A stretch of 64,000 nt of DNA from Telopea speciosissima. Lineage: Eukaryota > Streptophyta > Magnoliopsida > Proteales > Proteaceae. The translations under genes were made by a program, and so were the position numbers. The notes beneath the pieces are model-generated. The model saw nothing but the letters and a program-made list of their open reading frames with translations, did not search any database and was not told the DNA's origin. Within the stretch, counting starts at the first letter, position 1, and the number at the start of each line of letters is the position of its first letter. The stretch lies in contig NC_057925.1 of NCBI RefSeq assembly GCF_018873765.1, positions 50,046,010 to 50,110,009 on the forward strand. Reading direction: 5' to 3'. Below, piece by piece: positions 1 to 12,291 of the stretch.

Positions 1-362
1 ACATTAGAGAATTTTTTTTTTTGTATAAATTTTATCCCCACTTGGTAAACAAATGCATCGGCCGAGAATCTGAGTTGTTTTAAACTAGTCTCATATTTTC
101 AAGACAGATGAGACTAAAGTACCAACCAATGCAACATTATATTATGTCTAAGCACATACTTAAATAAGTTTCCAAGTGAAGCATTTGTAAATTTAAAAAA
201 AGGATCCAATGAAATTATCGTCTAGATCTAGGTCAAAACTAGGTTTAATTAATTTAACCCCAAAAAAAAAAAAAAATTTAAGTGGCATTGAACCTTTTAG
301 GAAAGCCACATCTTTATTAGTGACAATAATACACTTATTAATTAATTGTTAATTGTTAATAC

Positions 363-3300
363 CTCAAGCTCCCTCACTAATTGCTTGGCTGTTGGGGCGG
401 ATACGATAATAAGCCGCGCAGAAGGGGAGATAAAGCCTTCATCGACAGCCTTATCTATGAAAGACAACAAGGAATTGTAGTATCCATCTACATTCAAGAG
501 ACCCACCTGCATGTATAAACTCTTACTTAAGTCGATAAATTTAGTATTAATATCATCAAAATTCGAAATATATCATTTTTTGATAGGTAATATCAAATTT
601 ATTGCAAAGAAAAGAGAAGAAATATGTACAAATAAATAAGGGCAGCCCTACTACCTCTCAAGGAGCTAGAACAAAAGCAAGGAGGGCCCCAAACCCAAAG
701 AACAAAGGGGAAGAGGGGTGGGGAGGGGGGAGTGGGGTGGGGCTGGGGGATCAACTACAGCCCACCACCTGTAAAACTCCAAGGGGGCCCCACACCATCA
801 GTTAGAGACAACAAAACATGATTCCATATGAAAAACCAAGGCTAAGGCCCAAGGGCCTATAGGGGATGCACCCCCATCTATCAACAAGGAATAAGTTCCT
901 AGGGGACGACTTGGGTCCCTTTGGAGAGGAGGCTTGATAACATTAATCTTCAACATCCAACAAAAAATGTCTCTAATAATGGTTGGTCTTGTTTGATATT
1001 TCTTTTCATTCATATGTGTGATATGATGGAATAGAAGGCAAGCTTGGCAATGCAACCAATGGGGTCACCCTTAAATGTCTTGCCCTCCCACTTTGCCTTA
1101 AGAAAATTCTGGAGAGAGAGAAGAGGGGGGGGGGGGTTTATCGTGCTTGAGGGTTGAGAGTCCCGATTATCATTGGGCAGTTTTTGTTACACATTTGTGT
1201 TTCTATTCTTTTTGAACAACTTCAAATGTGTTTCTCCAATTACTAACAAATATGTTTTTTTTTTCACCCGATTTGCTAAAAAAAAAAAAAGAAAAAAGCA
1301 TAATAACAGACCAGACATCACATATATTTTATTCCAAAAAAACACAAAAACATTAGAACTGTTTCTTTACATTTTGAGACTTGATCTTGTTTTAGAGGTT
1401 TCTTATGACAAACAGGATCAATGGGAGAGCCTTACAGGTTTTTGATGGATTCCAAGCTGCGCCCAAGTAATAACTTCCAGCAGTTCTTCAAGAGTTCCAT
1501 ATCCACCTGAAGGTGAAAAAGAAAAAGGATAAATAAGACACGTGTAATTTGGTATAGGAATTCATTAGTAAAGAGACAGATTTACCCATGGGAAAGTTAA
1601 AACTTAAAAGTCCCAAGGACATACCAGGAAGGGCAATGAAGGCATCAGCTTGACGAGCCATCTCAGCCTTCCTCTGGTGCATGTCAGATACAGCTCTCAC
1701 TTCTCCAACAGTCTCACCACTAATCTGAAACTTGCAATGAATTTAAGGAAATTACAACTGGCCACTTGATACATGAGGAATAAATTCCCACCAATTTAGC
1801 CCAATTACTTCTTCAAGAATTGAAAGAAATCTGAGATCACTTATAACAAACAGTTATAAGAAGAGGGAGAGGATTCACTGAGCAAGCAGCATAGGGCAGC
1901 GCACCAATGAGGAGCGATCCTCTATGTCTATCTCTATCTTCATATGAAATGACCTCATGACCCTCCAATGTATGGTGCCATTTTATCACACCTCATGAGT
2001 GCGCTCCTCTATGCCGCTTGCTCAAAGAATCCTCTCTCTAGATTTAAATGGGAATTTACCCATAGGTGAAGGATAGATAAATATTCTAAAGAAAATTACA
2101 TAAAGGGGCATTGTTCTCTGTGCCGCAGCGCCAGCTGTGCCCAAGCACATATGAGTAGGCATAATGACCACCTTGCCCCCTGAGTGGAAGGCCCATGTGC
2201 CTGAACGCGCCTGAACGCAGTCTGCGCTGCGGCACAGAAACCATTCTCCCCAAAAAAAATTGTGATTCTAGAACCATGGCTTTCATCTAGTCTAGGAAAG
2301 TTGTAGTCGACAATAAGAATTGAATGAAAAAGGTAAAAAAATTTGTATCAATCAAAGTTCCCAGACTTACCTCTCTAGGCATGAGAGTCTTGGGAATAAT
2401 CCTACAAAAAAGAACCCATAAAAAATATGTCAGCATCAGTACCACAAACAGTATCACCATCATTCTTCTTTTATTAAAGATGAAGATTTGAGTACAAAGA
2501 GGTAAAGAAAGAAAGGGTGCATTTTAATTCAGAATAAAATATCAATATCCTTTTCCTTCTTCCAAAAGAGTGGTTCTTTCTATCGGTGGGAAGGGAAAGA
2601 ATGCAGAAAAAGTTTCCTTTCTAACTATAACTCTAGAAGTTGCAGTCTGTACTAACAAGTCTAAACAGACCAAAACCGATTTCACTTTTTATGGTTGCCA
2701 ACTCCAAAACCTTAGTAAAAGAAACACTTTTCAATTTTACTTACAGACAAAAGAAGCTTCACTTATTAATCTAGCAAACCTATTTCTACACAACTCCAAA
2801 TACCCATTCCTAGTTCCCACCCAAAAAAATGAATACTGTTTCCTCCATCAGCAATGAAACCATTGTAAAAGGAAAGAAGGGCAGCAAAAATGAGGACCAC
2901 CTTTGATTCCCAAAAATTTAAAAATAAAATAAAATAAAAAACTGAAATCATTAAACAGAAGTAGTCTGAAGCATAACACAGAGAGAGAGAGAGAGAGAGA
3001 GAGGACAAACCCTAGAACATGGCGCCCACCATCATGAACAGCCTGAGAAATGAGGCCCATTAGCCCCACGCTTCCACCACCATAAACCAAATCGATCCTT
3101 CTCTCCACCTTCAATCACATCGAAATACAAACCCACGTAAGACTTGTTGAACATAAATAGGAACATCAAGAACCACCATCATCAATAGCATGTAATGCCA
3201 CTAAACAATACTAAAAAGGGCCAGCTGAAAGTGAGAATTGAGATGTATTTTTTTCTGTTCTATTTTCCTAAGTTCATTTAATTGAGGGAGGTGGACCCCA

Positions 3301-4488
3301 TTTAGGTAGTGTGTTCGGATTAAAATACGGTGGTCATTTCTGTCCCCCTCTATTAGAGGAACTTGGGCAAATAAACCTGCCCAGAAAATGGAACAAATAA
3401 AGACTCGATTTGAGATGGGTCACATATAGAGAGTTGAGACCCAATCAAATGAAAATCCTGAGAAGCAAGTGATAAGTACTTCATGGAACCCATAAATAAA
3501 AATCATGGAGGTTTTGTCTTGGAAGGAAGAGTGGTGTGTGGGGATGTTTGTAGAGAAGCCCAAGAGACCATGATACAAAAGGATTGCACGTTTGCTCTCT
3601 AGGGAATAGAAATGGCAATGAAACGGGTTAAGATGGTATCCGACCGGATTTATTTGGTAAAATTAGAAATTTTTTGCGAGGGGAATGAGGATAGAATTAA
3701 AGTTTTCAATATATATATTAAACCCACCTGGTTGCCAATGTCATTCCAACCAATGAAAACCAAGAGAATTTTTAACTTCCATAGAGAAAAACTGATATGA
3801 CAAATCAACACAAGAATTGGTGATTGTCATGGTTAGAGGAAGAGTAATTGTAAGAGGGAACGGAACTGAAATGAAAAATTTTTGAATCCTCAAGCAATAG
3901 AGAGTATTCGAAACAATATTTCAATATAAGTTTAGAGTTATCACTTTAATATACTTCGCTGAACTTTAGAAGAAAAAAACAAAAATCAACACAAGAAAGA
4001 AAAAGAAAACTAGGAACATAGAAAGAGACATGGATTTACCAAAAAAAAAAAAGAGAGAGACATGGATGAAAAAGCCAGCATTTATTACAATTAATGAGAT
4101 TTTAAGAACCCATAAATCTGAAAATATATGTGAAACTAAAAACCCACTCAAGTTCAAACCCATCAAAGTGACTAGGTATATGAGAATAAAAAAAGAAAGA
4201 AAGAAAGAATCAACCTAAAATTAAAAAGAAGAAGAGAGGAAGTGTAGGATGGAAACCTGAGAAAAACAGTTTTGGAAGTTTTGAATTAACTGCATTACCC
4301 ATTAAAGAATTTTGAATTGCATGGATGCTTGCTGAGGTGAGAAGAAAAAAAGAAGATAAAAAAAAGCTCATTATTATTACCAGTTCCTTCCCCAGCTCAA
4401 CTGCAGCTTCTTGATAGCTTGTTTTCTTCCCTGAACTACTCCCACAGAACACACAAATCCTCTTGAACCTCGATTCTGTCTCCTCCAT
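363..4488 (-). CDS. LOG: LONELY GUY cytokinin riboside 5'-monophosphate phosphoribohydrolase (3' end off window)
   Basis: Converts cytokinin riboside 5'-monophosphates directly to active free-base cytokinins (family knowledge). Exons on the minus strand: 4488-4381, 3108-3011, 2401-2371, 1724-1625, 1506-1436 and 506-363, all GT-AG, phases continuous, 184 aa visible. The N-terminus has [10 protein letters not shown], then [10 protein letters not shown] (exon 2), a GGRHV motif, and the hallmark PGGYGTLEE split across exons 4 and 5, followed by the conserved [17 protein letters not shown] stretch in exon 6. The start is the ATG at 4488 in [10 protein letters not shown], matching family N-termini. 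LOG proteins are about 210-220 aa; the missing C-terminal part (EYVP-type segment) is not found in 1-362, so a donor at 362/361 (GAG|gtatt) probably leads to an exon left of the window. Reading through instead gives a stop at 342 and 190 aa. Closer to the LOG1/3/5 type than LOG8 by eye. Introns 1 and 3 carry foldback repeats. Confidence 0.93.
1868..2037. repeat. Foldback (MITE-like) element in LOG intron 3
   Basis: The two ends form an inverted repeat of about 38 bp: GAGAGGATTC followed by GAGCAAGC and GGCATAG/AGCATAG on each arm. The interior holds a CATATGAAATGA segment. A related but diverged copy lies at 37868-38022, sharing the GTGCCATTTT/ACCATTTTGCC core and the GCTTGCTCAAAGAATCCTCTC-like right end. 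No clear target duplication was read. Non-coding. Confidence 0.6.
2109..2250. repeat. MITE with GTTCTCTGTGCCGCAGCGC terminal inverted repeats
   Basis: The left arm GTTCTCTGTGCCGCAGCGC is mirrored at the right end (GCGCTGCGGCACAGAAACC). Sits in LOG intron 3. Related elements with CAGAGAACAT ends and the same CCTGCCCCCTGA interior are at 22727-22852 and, more diverged, 62904-63030. The short reading frames across it are by-products of its GC-rich content. Confidence 0.65.
2980..3003. repeat. (GA)n microsatellite beside the LOG exon 2 splice donor
   Basis: About 12 GA units on the plus strand, i.e. (CT)n on the coding strand of LOG. It begins about 7 nt into intron 2, directly after the donor (exon end 3011, donor 3010-3009). 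Length variation here would change the pyrimidine context of the donor. Confidence 0.9.
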
Positions 4489-5824
4489 GTCTCTCTCTCT
4501 CTCCTGTTACTTTCTTTCTTCCTTTCAGTCAAATTAACAATCTCCTTGAAGCTTAATTTGGAGAAGCAAAGGTGGAGAGGGAATGAAAACAAAAGCTGAG
4601 AATTTAATATAGGTAAAACCCTCCTTCCCCATAGAAGCCCCACCCTATAGCCCTATACACCCTACTCTATATTGCTATATACATACCTCAAGGTCCCCCA
4701 ATTCATCACGCCGACGAAATAAGGATATACTTTATTTTCTCTACATAAATTCAGAAGGAAAAGAAAATGGGAAAAATTAAAACAAAAAACGGTACGATCA
4801 TTAAGAACTACTAAGAACTAAGGGGGTTTTCGAAAAATAAAATCATTGTACTTGGTCGTTCATTGGTAGATCTTCTACGGCATGGGTTGCCCGTCCTGCC
4901 ATGCTGCTCAGACACAAGACGATGTGTAAACACCGTGGTATGACTGCTCGAGTGTCTTGTCTGAGTAAGAGTAAAACAGTCAATGTGTGTAGCCCAGTGT
5001 CTCCCTAGCCTCCAGGCAGGACAAAATTATGTTCCATCACAAGAATGCTACTATCTTCCTTAATTGTTTATGTTTTCTAGTTGGTCTTATAAAATTGGCA
5101 CGCTCCTCACGTGTAAGTCTCTTGTACCACTAATGTCAATGGCAGGGTAACACGGCCCACACTAGCTAATGCTAGGAATGATTTTATTTTTGAATAAGAT
5201 GGGAATGATTGTTATTAAAATAAAAAGAGAGGGCTCTATGACCAAGGAGTATAGGGTTGAAAGAACAATGATAAGAAACGAAATGGTTTCATACATAGAG
5301 ACAGAGAAGTTATTTCATGAGAGAGAGAGAAGGTGGTAGTGTATTCTGCAGCAGCTAGCAGCTAGCAGCTAGCAGCTAGGGTTAAATAACCTTTTTCCTA
5401 AAAATAAAATTTCTACGAACCATATATATATGGCAAATAATATGTACGTAATTGAATTTTTTGGAGATATATCTTGACTAAGTTGGACAAATGTGACAAG
5501 TGGGTGGATCCAGATCTTCTACGGTGTGCTGTTCGTAGCGGTTTGTGCGGTGCAGATTAGACCGTGCGTGCAATGACCGCCTTACCCTCGTTCGGGCAAA
5601 GCGAACAAAATGCCCACTGAACTCATTGGTAACTCACTCTACTTTAGAGAACAAATAGGAGATACTCCATCTAGAGGGAGAACAAAGCAGACGTCTGGCT
5701 AGATGGCCTCCGTGAACGGACAAAGAAAGAATATGTGATATCTATCTTCAATCCCTATCGAGCAAAAGCAACAAGAGGAAGGCTTTGAAATATTTCTCTT
5801 CCTTAATTGATCCACTGTGGGGAG
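4489..5824. other. LOG upstream region; no gene seen
   Basis: Minus-strand 5' flank of LOG. A pyrimidine/purine-rich leader with (GA) repeats precedes the ATG. A TATATA at about 4676-4682 lies some 190 bp upstream of the ATG and could be a TATA box (weak). An (AGCAGCT) heptamer is repeated four times at about 5350-5378. The remainder includes GC-richer repeat-like patches at about 4868-4990 and 5513-5620 with no coding frame I would support. Confidence 0.4.
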
Positions 5825-5984
5825 GAATTTTTATCCTATGCTGTAACTGCACGGTGCTATGCTGCATTGTGCGACGGTTGCAGAGGCCATGTGCACTATG
5901 TGGGGCCCGCTATACCACATGGCCTTTGTAGCGCCGCACGATGCAGTACAGCACCATGCTGTAACAGGAGAGGATAACGATTCC
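5825..5984. mobile_element. Foldback (Mutator-type MITE) with near-perfect 9-bp target duplication
   Basis: Terminal inverted repeats start GAATTTTTATCC on the left and GAATCGTTATCC on the right (reverse complement) and continue through the TGTAACTGCACGG-like segment for about 50 bp. Flanks are TGTGGGGAG (5816-5824) and TATGGGGAG (5985-5993), 8 of 9 matching. A close relative forms the right half of the composite at 38140-38479. Classification as Mutator-like rests on the 9-bp duplication and long arms; no transposase is encoded. Confidence 0.65.
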
Positions 5985-5993
5985 TATGGGGAG

Positions 5994-6957
5994 TACATTA
6001 ACCAGGCAACACAATGTAGTAAAAGTCTGCCTAGGAATATTTCCAACAAACCAAATGGCATTGTACCAAGGGAAACCGCATTACTTGTCGAATAACCTCG
6101 CCAGAATTGGAAGGTTTCAATTCTATGGAGAGTTGGGCGCTGATGTAATTACATTCTATATCAACATTTCGTTTCAATTCCAGTTCAGTTTTAGTTTGTT
6201 TTATTGGAATTTTGGTATAATGACTTGCACGGTGTGGTCGTGGTTTGTTTCAGTGAACTTGAATTAGTAGAATGGTGGTTTATGTTACTGAATCGATTCA
6301 GTAGTTATGTAGCTTGTGTAGTTCGATTATGAACTTGACATTATTTTCTGTTTCTGTGTTGTGAAATTCATATATAGCTAATTGATGGTAACTGTGGGTA
6401 GTAGTTATGGCTTTGGATAGCCTTTGTATTTGAGCTCTGGAATATGTTGAAGAGCTCAGGGTATTTAGTTAGTTTCTTCTTTAGATTTTTTTTGGAAGAA
6501 AAATTGTTCGTGTTGTTCCAATTGGTTACATGCTTCACCCAAACTGTAATTTTGTAATTATTGTAGTTAAATGAGTTTTTTAAATTTATTTATTCCTTTG
6601 GTATTGGTTACATTCTTAGAATAAAGTTCTACCATTAAGGTTGTTCTATTCCTTTGGTTTATGATTCAATTTTTATAAGGATTTGCTCAGAGACTAAATA
6701 TTGTTTATGTTTTACTACTAGTATTACTCATCTGTTGTTTAAAGGAGGTTTTATGTATCTATCTGGTTTCATCTATAGGTGATAAAAAAAAAAATACTAT
6801 TTGATCTGTGTGTGTCCAGATGACCTGGATTCTTCTAATTTATGATAATCTTAAGATTACTGCAGCCTCAGCTTCAGTTAATTTGAGGTTCTACTTCTAA
6901 ATATGCAAATGTCTTTTCGTTCTCTCATTTATTTGTAGAGTTTAGAGTACCACGTAC
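5994..6957. other. AT-rich intergenic DNA; nothing recognised
   Basis: No conserved protein frame, RNA gene or clear repeat boundary was seen. Short frames near 5986-6267 are chance frames partly inherited from the preceding foldback element. Confidence 0.5.
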
Positions 6958-7113
6958 CAAGTTGGCGCGTTGGTCAAGTGCTCACTTGCTGAACGCTTGG
7001 TCACGGGTTCAAGTCTTGGAAATAGCCTCTCTGAAAACAGGGGGTAAGGCTGTGTACATTTGACCCTTTCCCAAACCTTGTTAAATGCGGGAGCCTTGTG
7101 CACTGAGTAGGGA
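6958..7113 (+). mobile_element. Au-type SINE (tRNA-derived), copy 1
   Basis: A tRNA-like head with an A-box-like TGGCGCGTTGG (6963-6973) and B-box GGTTCAAGTC (7006-7015). The body follows the Au SINE order: CAGGGGGTAAGGCTGTGTACATT, then CCAAACC, GCGGGAGCC and TTGTGCACTGAGTA. The 3' end is diverged and no target duplication was read. The second copy is in REC8 intron 12. The short frames across it on either strand are not genes. Confidence 0.8.
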
Positions 7114-7709
7114 ATTACAAGATCATCCCAAGGACACATTTGGTATCCAGAGGTCACGAACCAACCATAGAACCCTGTTCAATAAGTGGAACGCATTAAC
7201 TGTCCACTCTCCGGCTGCACAGTTAGGGTCGGAGAAGGCAAAGGTAGGGCCAGTCTAACTTGCAATTATGCGCACCTTGGACTTGTGCTGAGTCTGGGCT
7301 GAGAAAAAAAGCCCATCCCTATCCTAGCCCACCATAACTGCCTGAGCATCAGGTTGGCTAGGTCTTCAGAGGAAAGTACTTGAAAGTGAAATACTGAGCC
7401 ACGATGTAGCCCGGCCCAGGTTTCACCACAACTTTGAGGATCTAGTCTTCAAATTTATAGTTGAACCAACCTACATAAATGTCCTCATAATGAACTTTTC
7501 CCATGGTTTTCTTTGGGAAGGCTTATTTTGTTGCATTAAAAATATCTGTCATTGCAGGTATACAGCAGTAAAAAATAAAGGAAAATTTTATATTGTGAAG
7601 AGGGAGACTGTTTTTGTGTTTTTAATTCCAGATAGTCTAAAGGGTATCTTTAGACGAGCACAAATATTCACGGAAGGAGCACAAATATCTATCACGTTAT
7701 CAAGGATCT
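7114..7709. other. Intergenic DNA; nothing recognised
   Basis: No supported gene. A 112-codon frame starting at 7490 runs into the inverted-repeat element at 7710 and has no recognisable protein features. Confidence 0.45.
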
Positions 7710-7896
7710 GGATCCTCTACTTCCAAACTGCCCTTACTTCCGTGCACCCCACACATAGCAAGGCCGAAAGACTGCCTTACCTCCCCCCCCCCCCGCTCGG
7801 GCAAGGCCCTCGGGCAGGGGTAAGGTGATCTTTTTGCCGCCTTGCTGTGTTTGGGGCCCACGATGCAGTATGGACAGTTCGGCAGTAGAGGGATCC
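7710..7896. repeat. Foldback element with GGATCCTCTACTTCCAAACT arms
   Basis: Left arm GGATCCTCTACTTCCAAACT (from 7710) mirrors the right arm (reverse complement GGATCCCTCTACTGCCGAAC). The interior is GC-rich with a C10 run. No target duplication was read. Confidence 0.6.
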
Positions 7897-8046
7897 GACC
7901 CGTTGTCAATCGAATAGACCCGAAATTTTGTGGATAGGTAGAATCCAAGGATCCCTACTCACTTCACTTATCAAGCTTCAGCTGAAATGGAGTTGGGTAA
8001 CCTTACTGGAAAAAAAAGGGAAATGGAGTAGCGCAAGTGTTAAAGT

Positions 8047-8562
8047 TAGGGATGTAAATGGATCGGATTCAGTTTAGATTTACTACTATCCGAATTTGAA
8101 TCCGTTTAACGAATGAGATATCTGTATCCGATCTGATATCCGACAGAAATTTAAAAGCTAATATCATATTCAAATTCGAGAGTTTATTAGATATCTGGAT
8201 ATTATCCGATCCGATAAACTACCTGATTAGTAAACAAATCTGACCTATATCAACTCATGATTAGGGTTTGGGTTAGGACTTAGGATTAGGCATATTACCA
8301 AAATATCCTTATAAAAGTATTTAAAATAAGGGTAATATAATAATATACCATATGTTTTCAAAAAATATTAAAGTAATCACCTTTTATAATTGTATAGTAA
8401 ATTAACCGATATTATCCAGTCCGAAATGGAAATATCCGAATCCGATTTTCTTTTGGACGGATTCAGATATTTTTCGGAAACTAAAATTTCGGATTTGGAA
8501 ACCCCTAAATGAATTCAAACACGGATCGGATACGGTTTTTCGGCTATTAATTTACATCCCTA
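8047..8562. mobile_element. Non-autonomous hAT-like element, 8-bp target duplication
   Basis: Ends are TAGGGATGTAAAT and ATTTACATCCCTA in inverted orientation. Flanks are GTTAAAGT (8039-8046) and ATTAAAGT (8563-8570), 7 of 8 matching, which fits the 8-bp duplication of hAT transposons. The interior is rich in TATCCGA/CGGAT motifs. Two other insertions with the same end type are at 29202-29459 and 43454-44280. No transposase frame. Confidence 0.75.
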
Positions 8563-8723
8563 ATTAAAGTAAAGCATTAAATCTCTATGGAAAAATTGAC
8601 TCTTATATTCTAAAATGAATTTAACGACTACAAATACAAGGGAATATGATAATATTTGAAGGGTGTATGATTAAATTTGAGTTTGAAAAATTGACATATA
8701 ATAATGTTGAAAACAAATCCCGA

Positions 8724-9650
8724 TGCAGAAAAGAATGGAAATCACAAACAACAATCACACAATAAACATAAGGATTTACATGGTTCGGCAAGATTGTCTA
8801 TATCCCCAATGAGATGAGATCTGTTTCACTTTCAATGGAGATTAGGGTTATAGCAGCTTGTCCTCACACTTCTCTCAGATTTTGTCATAGAGAATGAACC
8901 TTCACTACATATCTATAGCGAAATCCTAATCAGGAATTTTACCGAAATACTGATATACTCCTTAAAAAATTTTCCTTGGGGCCTATTGCCCCCGAACCCC
9001 CCCTCATGGACCTGGTAGTTCGTCAAAGTCCCGCTAGAATAGTAGATTAACGCGCAAGTAAGTTGATTCCTCCGAGCCTCGAGGTCTACGGCCCTTCAAA
9101 GTCAATCCACAAACCAAGCAACGGAATACAAGATATCATACTCCCAACATAACTAATCAAAATCATTTCCTATCGATCCATAGATTGAAATTTCTGCATC
9201 CCCCTTCCATGTGGCAAAACTTAGTGTTATTGGTGAAGCCTGATCTCAGTCCAAAAAGTATTGTGGTGAATCTTCGATGGGTTGTTTCGGCTTCGAAACT
9301 CGTCTGGATGGCCTAAAAGTGCATATATTACCGCCATAGGCGATATCTCTTGTAGAGCTCGTCGAGATCTTCGATTTGATCTGTATATCGACTTATTTTA
9401 GTTCAAGTCTTGAACCATACTAGATGAGTCTTTGGAAAAGGGGGGGGGCATTTTTGTACTTTCTGGGTTATGGTTTCCTTATATAATGTTGTATCTCTTT
9501 GAGAGATGGGGGGTTAGGGCTTGTAACATTCTTCAGAGATTAGTGGATCAGTTCTATCGACCGTGGATGTAGCTTCCTTCTTGGGGGTGAACCACATAAA
9601 TCTTGTGTTGTGTGATTGTGTGTTATCTTTCTCTTTCGTTTTCTTCTGCA
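8724..9650. mobile_element. Unclassified element with ~65-bp terminal inverted repeats
   Basis: The left end (TGCAGAAAAGAATGGAAAT ... GATTTACATGGTTCGGC) and the reverse complement of the right end (TGCAGAAGAAAACG ... GATTTATGTGGTTCACCC) match over about 65 bp. Its left part reappears at 56650-56925 and its right part at 41862-42260, so it belongs to a family dispersed in this window. No open frame of a transposase was found. Confidence 0.6.
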
Positions 9651-12291
9651 AAATCGCCATTCTGCTGAATTGTTTTTTTAACATTTAATGCCAAAATAGA
9701 GATACCTTTTAGTCTTTTAAGCTAAAAAAATGCCAATTATCTAAAATACAAGGGGGTACATTAAACCATACCTATGCCAAATAAAATCATGGCCTATGGT
9801 AAAACTATTTTGCCAATACGAAACAGGAAATATTTTTATTCATTTGGAAATGAACATCACTAAAAAGCCCTAACAATATACCAATTCAATATAGATCCGG
9901 ACCAGCCCGTATTGGTCTGGATCGGACAGATTTACCCTTGTTTCCTTTGAAAATTAAAATTTTTTTTTACATTTTTACCCTTCTATACGGATCCACTGAT
10001 ACGGGATTGATCAAGAATCGATATCGATCTGTACCGATACCGATACTAATCGACCGATCTGACCGAATCCTCAAACCATGGGCACGACACAGGTCCACAA
10101 ACCCACCAGTAAATCATATAGCTGTGCGTCGGGGTCTAAATTTGGGCCAAACTGATTAGCCCAAAACCAAAACTTTCTTCATTAAACCAATAAAAACATA
10201 TTGATTATGATTGAATCATACTCTCAAAATTTCTTTCCCTTCTTTTATTCTTGAATTTTTTAATGAGACTAAAAATAAATATATTTTCTTAGTCCTTTCT
10301 GATCTCTTGGAGTAAAAGTTTTTTTTAAGTCACACATTTAAAATTTATCACAAGGAATAAAGTATGTGATACCTATCATAAGGTTATACAAGGAGCCCAC
10401 TTATAGTATAATTGGTTTCGTATCTTGGGCCCAATAATGGCCCAATAATTCGAGGACGATAAGAAACCAAAAAAACCCGCAATCTACATGTCATTAAAAA
10501 AAAGCAAATGTTTGTCGGCACCTAGGTTGAAGGGAGAATCTCTTAATCCACTATGATTTAATGTTGTGATTGGACTTCTGGAATAGTGGGTCTCATCGAA
10601 TTTTTATCATCTGCGGTTCTCCTGCCTGGTATGGTTTCCTAGTGCCTCTAATAAAAGGGGGTGGATCCCACCCGGGCAATGTGTTCGGCCAGGGGGTGGA
10701 ATGGTCATTTCAGTCCCCCTATGAGAGGAACCTCATAAATGTACTGGTCAGCGAACCTGAGGGGATAAAGGTCTGGGTCTCATCATTAATTTTCATCCAC
10801 TATTGTGGAAGATCTGAAATACCCTTCTTGGGTTGAATCAGAGAGTCAAATACCATGGAATAAGAGATTCACTATTCACCATGGATGTAGGAAAACTCAG
10901 TTTTTTTTTTTTAAAAAAAAAAAGCACACACAAAAACCAAAATCATTAAGTTTATAAGTAAGGGTGTCAAATGGGACGGTTCACGGTATTCGGGACGGGT
11001 CTGTACCAATATCGGTACCAAAGTACTCTACTATACTTGTTTTATATTTTCTCAAATTTCCCTACCTCAAACTTCTTTTCTAATTGTCCTAAAAAGTGAA
11101 CTTTCACTTCTCTTTCTCCCCTAAAAATTCAACATCCCTAGATTACCCATGTCGTCTCCTATAGCACCTCCTCCTTCCAGCAGCACCTGTGTGAGAACAA
11201 TAGACCAAGAAAGAAGGTTTGAATCTCAATGAAACAGAATAGCTATATACCTAGATTAGGGTATAGGACCCACAAATAAAAATTGACTCCACTTCAAAAT
11301 TAGTTTTACCAAAGAATAGGTTTTGTGTCAGGTTGTAGTTCGAGAATGGTGTTAAGACACCTTAGTCCACCTGGTAAAACGAATTTCAATCCGCAAGTAT
11401 GATAAATATGTCAAACCATATGCATGATGATACTATGCAAAGTGATGTACAAAAAAGAAAGAGGAGACAGGGGCGCTTACCTCTAGCTAGTCGCCCTATA
11501 ACACAAAAGATTAGTATACTTGAAAATAAAGGAATAAATGAATGCAAAAGTTAAGTTAAACTACTGTTAACCTTCTAAACAACATATGAAAATTTAGTAT
11601 ACACATGCTCAAAATTACAAAAATATCATTATTCATATGAAGTGTAATATGTAATCAACCCACGTAATAAAAGATAAGCAAAGTGTGGGAGTCTTTTGCT
11701 TTCTCTATATCTCTCTTAGGGAATTAATTAATATATGTAAAAAGAACCTAGTAAATGTCCCTCATTCAAACTCTTAAGATTAGGGATTAGGCCATTAGGG
11801 TAGCTTATGGCTAAGAATGGAGATAGACTCCTCTATGTCACCAAGACTTTGGTTGGAGTAGATTGCAACTTAATTAGTTACAAATTCTGGAAACACAAGG
11901 GAGATACATGTATATTTTGAAAATGCATGGGAACTTTGTATATTAATGCAAAACTCTGGGGAGGTCCATCTAATTTTCCCATCTTATTATTTTTTCTAAT
12001 CAACACCCAAATCCCCATGGAGCTTGTTGTTTGAGAAGTTACAAAAAGTCGAAGCCCCACAATTTAGAAGCAATAGCCTAAGGATAATCTAAGATTTTGA
12101 ATTTCTATAAATAAAAAAAAGGTGAAATGTCACTCTTCTGGAGGAATCGTTCTCTCCCACGCTCGTGTGCAATTTCAGCTGTTGAAAGGGATATTATAGA
12201 TAATCATCAAATGAGAGTAAATTAAGACATTTTTAAGAGTGCTACATAATTTGGATAGGGGTAAGGGTGTAAATGGTCCTATTTTGGTTAA
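9651..12291. other. Intergenic DNA with repeat fragments; no gene
   Basis: At about 9885-10080 lies a fragment of the GATCGGTATCGG/CCGATACC repeat family that ends near AAACCATG. At 10640-10740 a GTGGATCCCACC...GGTCATTTC...GTCCCCCTATGAGAGGAAC segment resembles 3290-3365. At 10970 a single TAAGGGTGTCAAATGG end resembles one terminus of the hAT-like family, without a partner. The remainder is AT-rich and unrecognised. Confidence 0.45.

Noticed and set aside
342..362. Stop codon at 344-342 as the natural end of LOG
   Set aside because: It would give a 190-aa protein lacking the conserved C-terminal segment; a good GT donor sits exactly where other LOG genes end this exon, so read-through into the intron is more likely. 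Not fully excluded.
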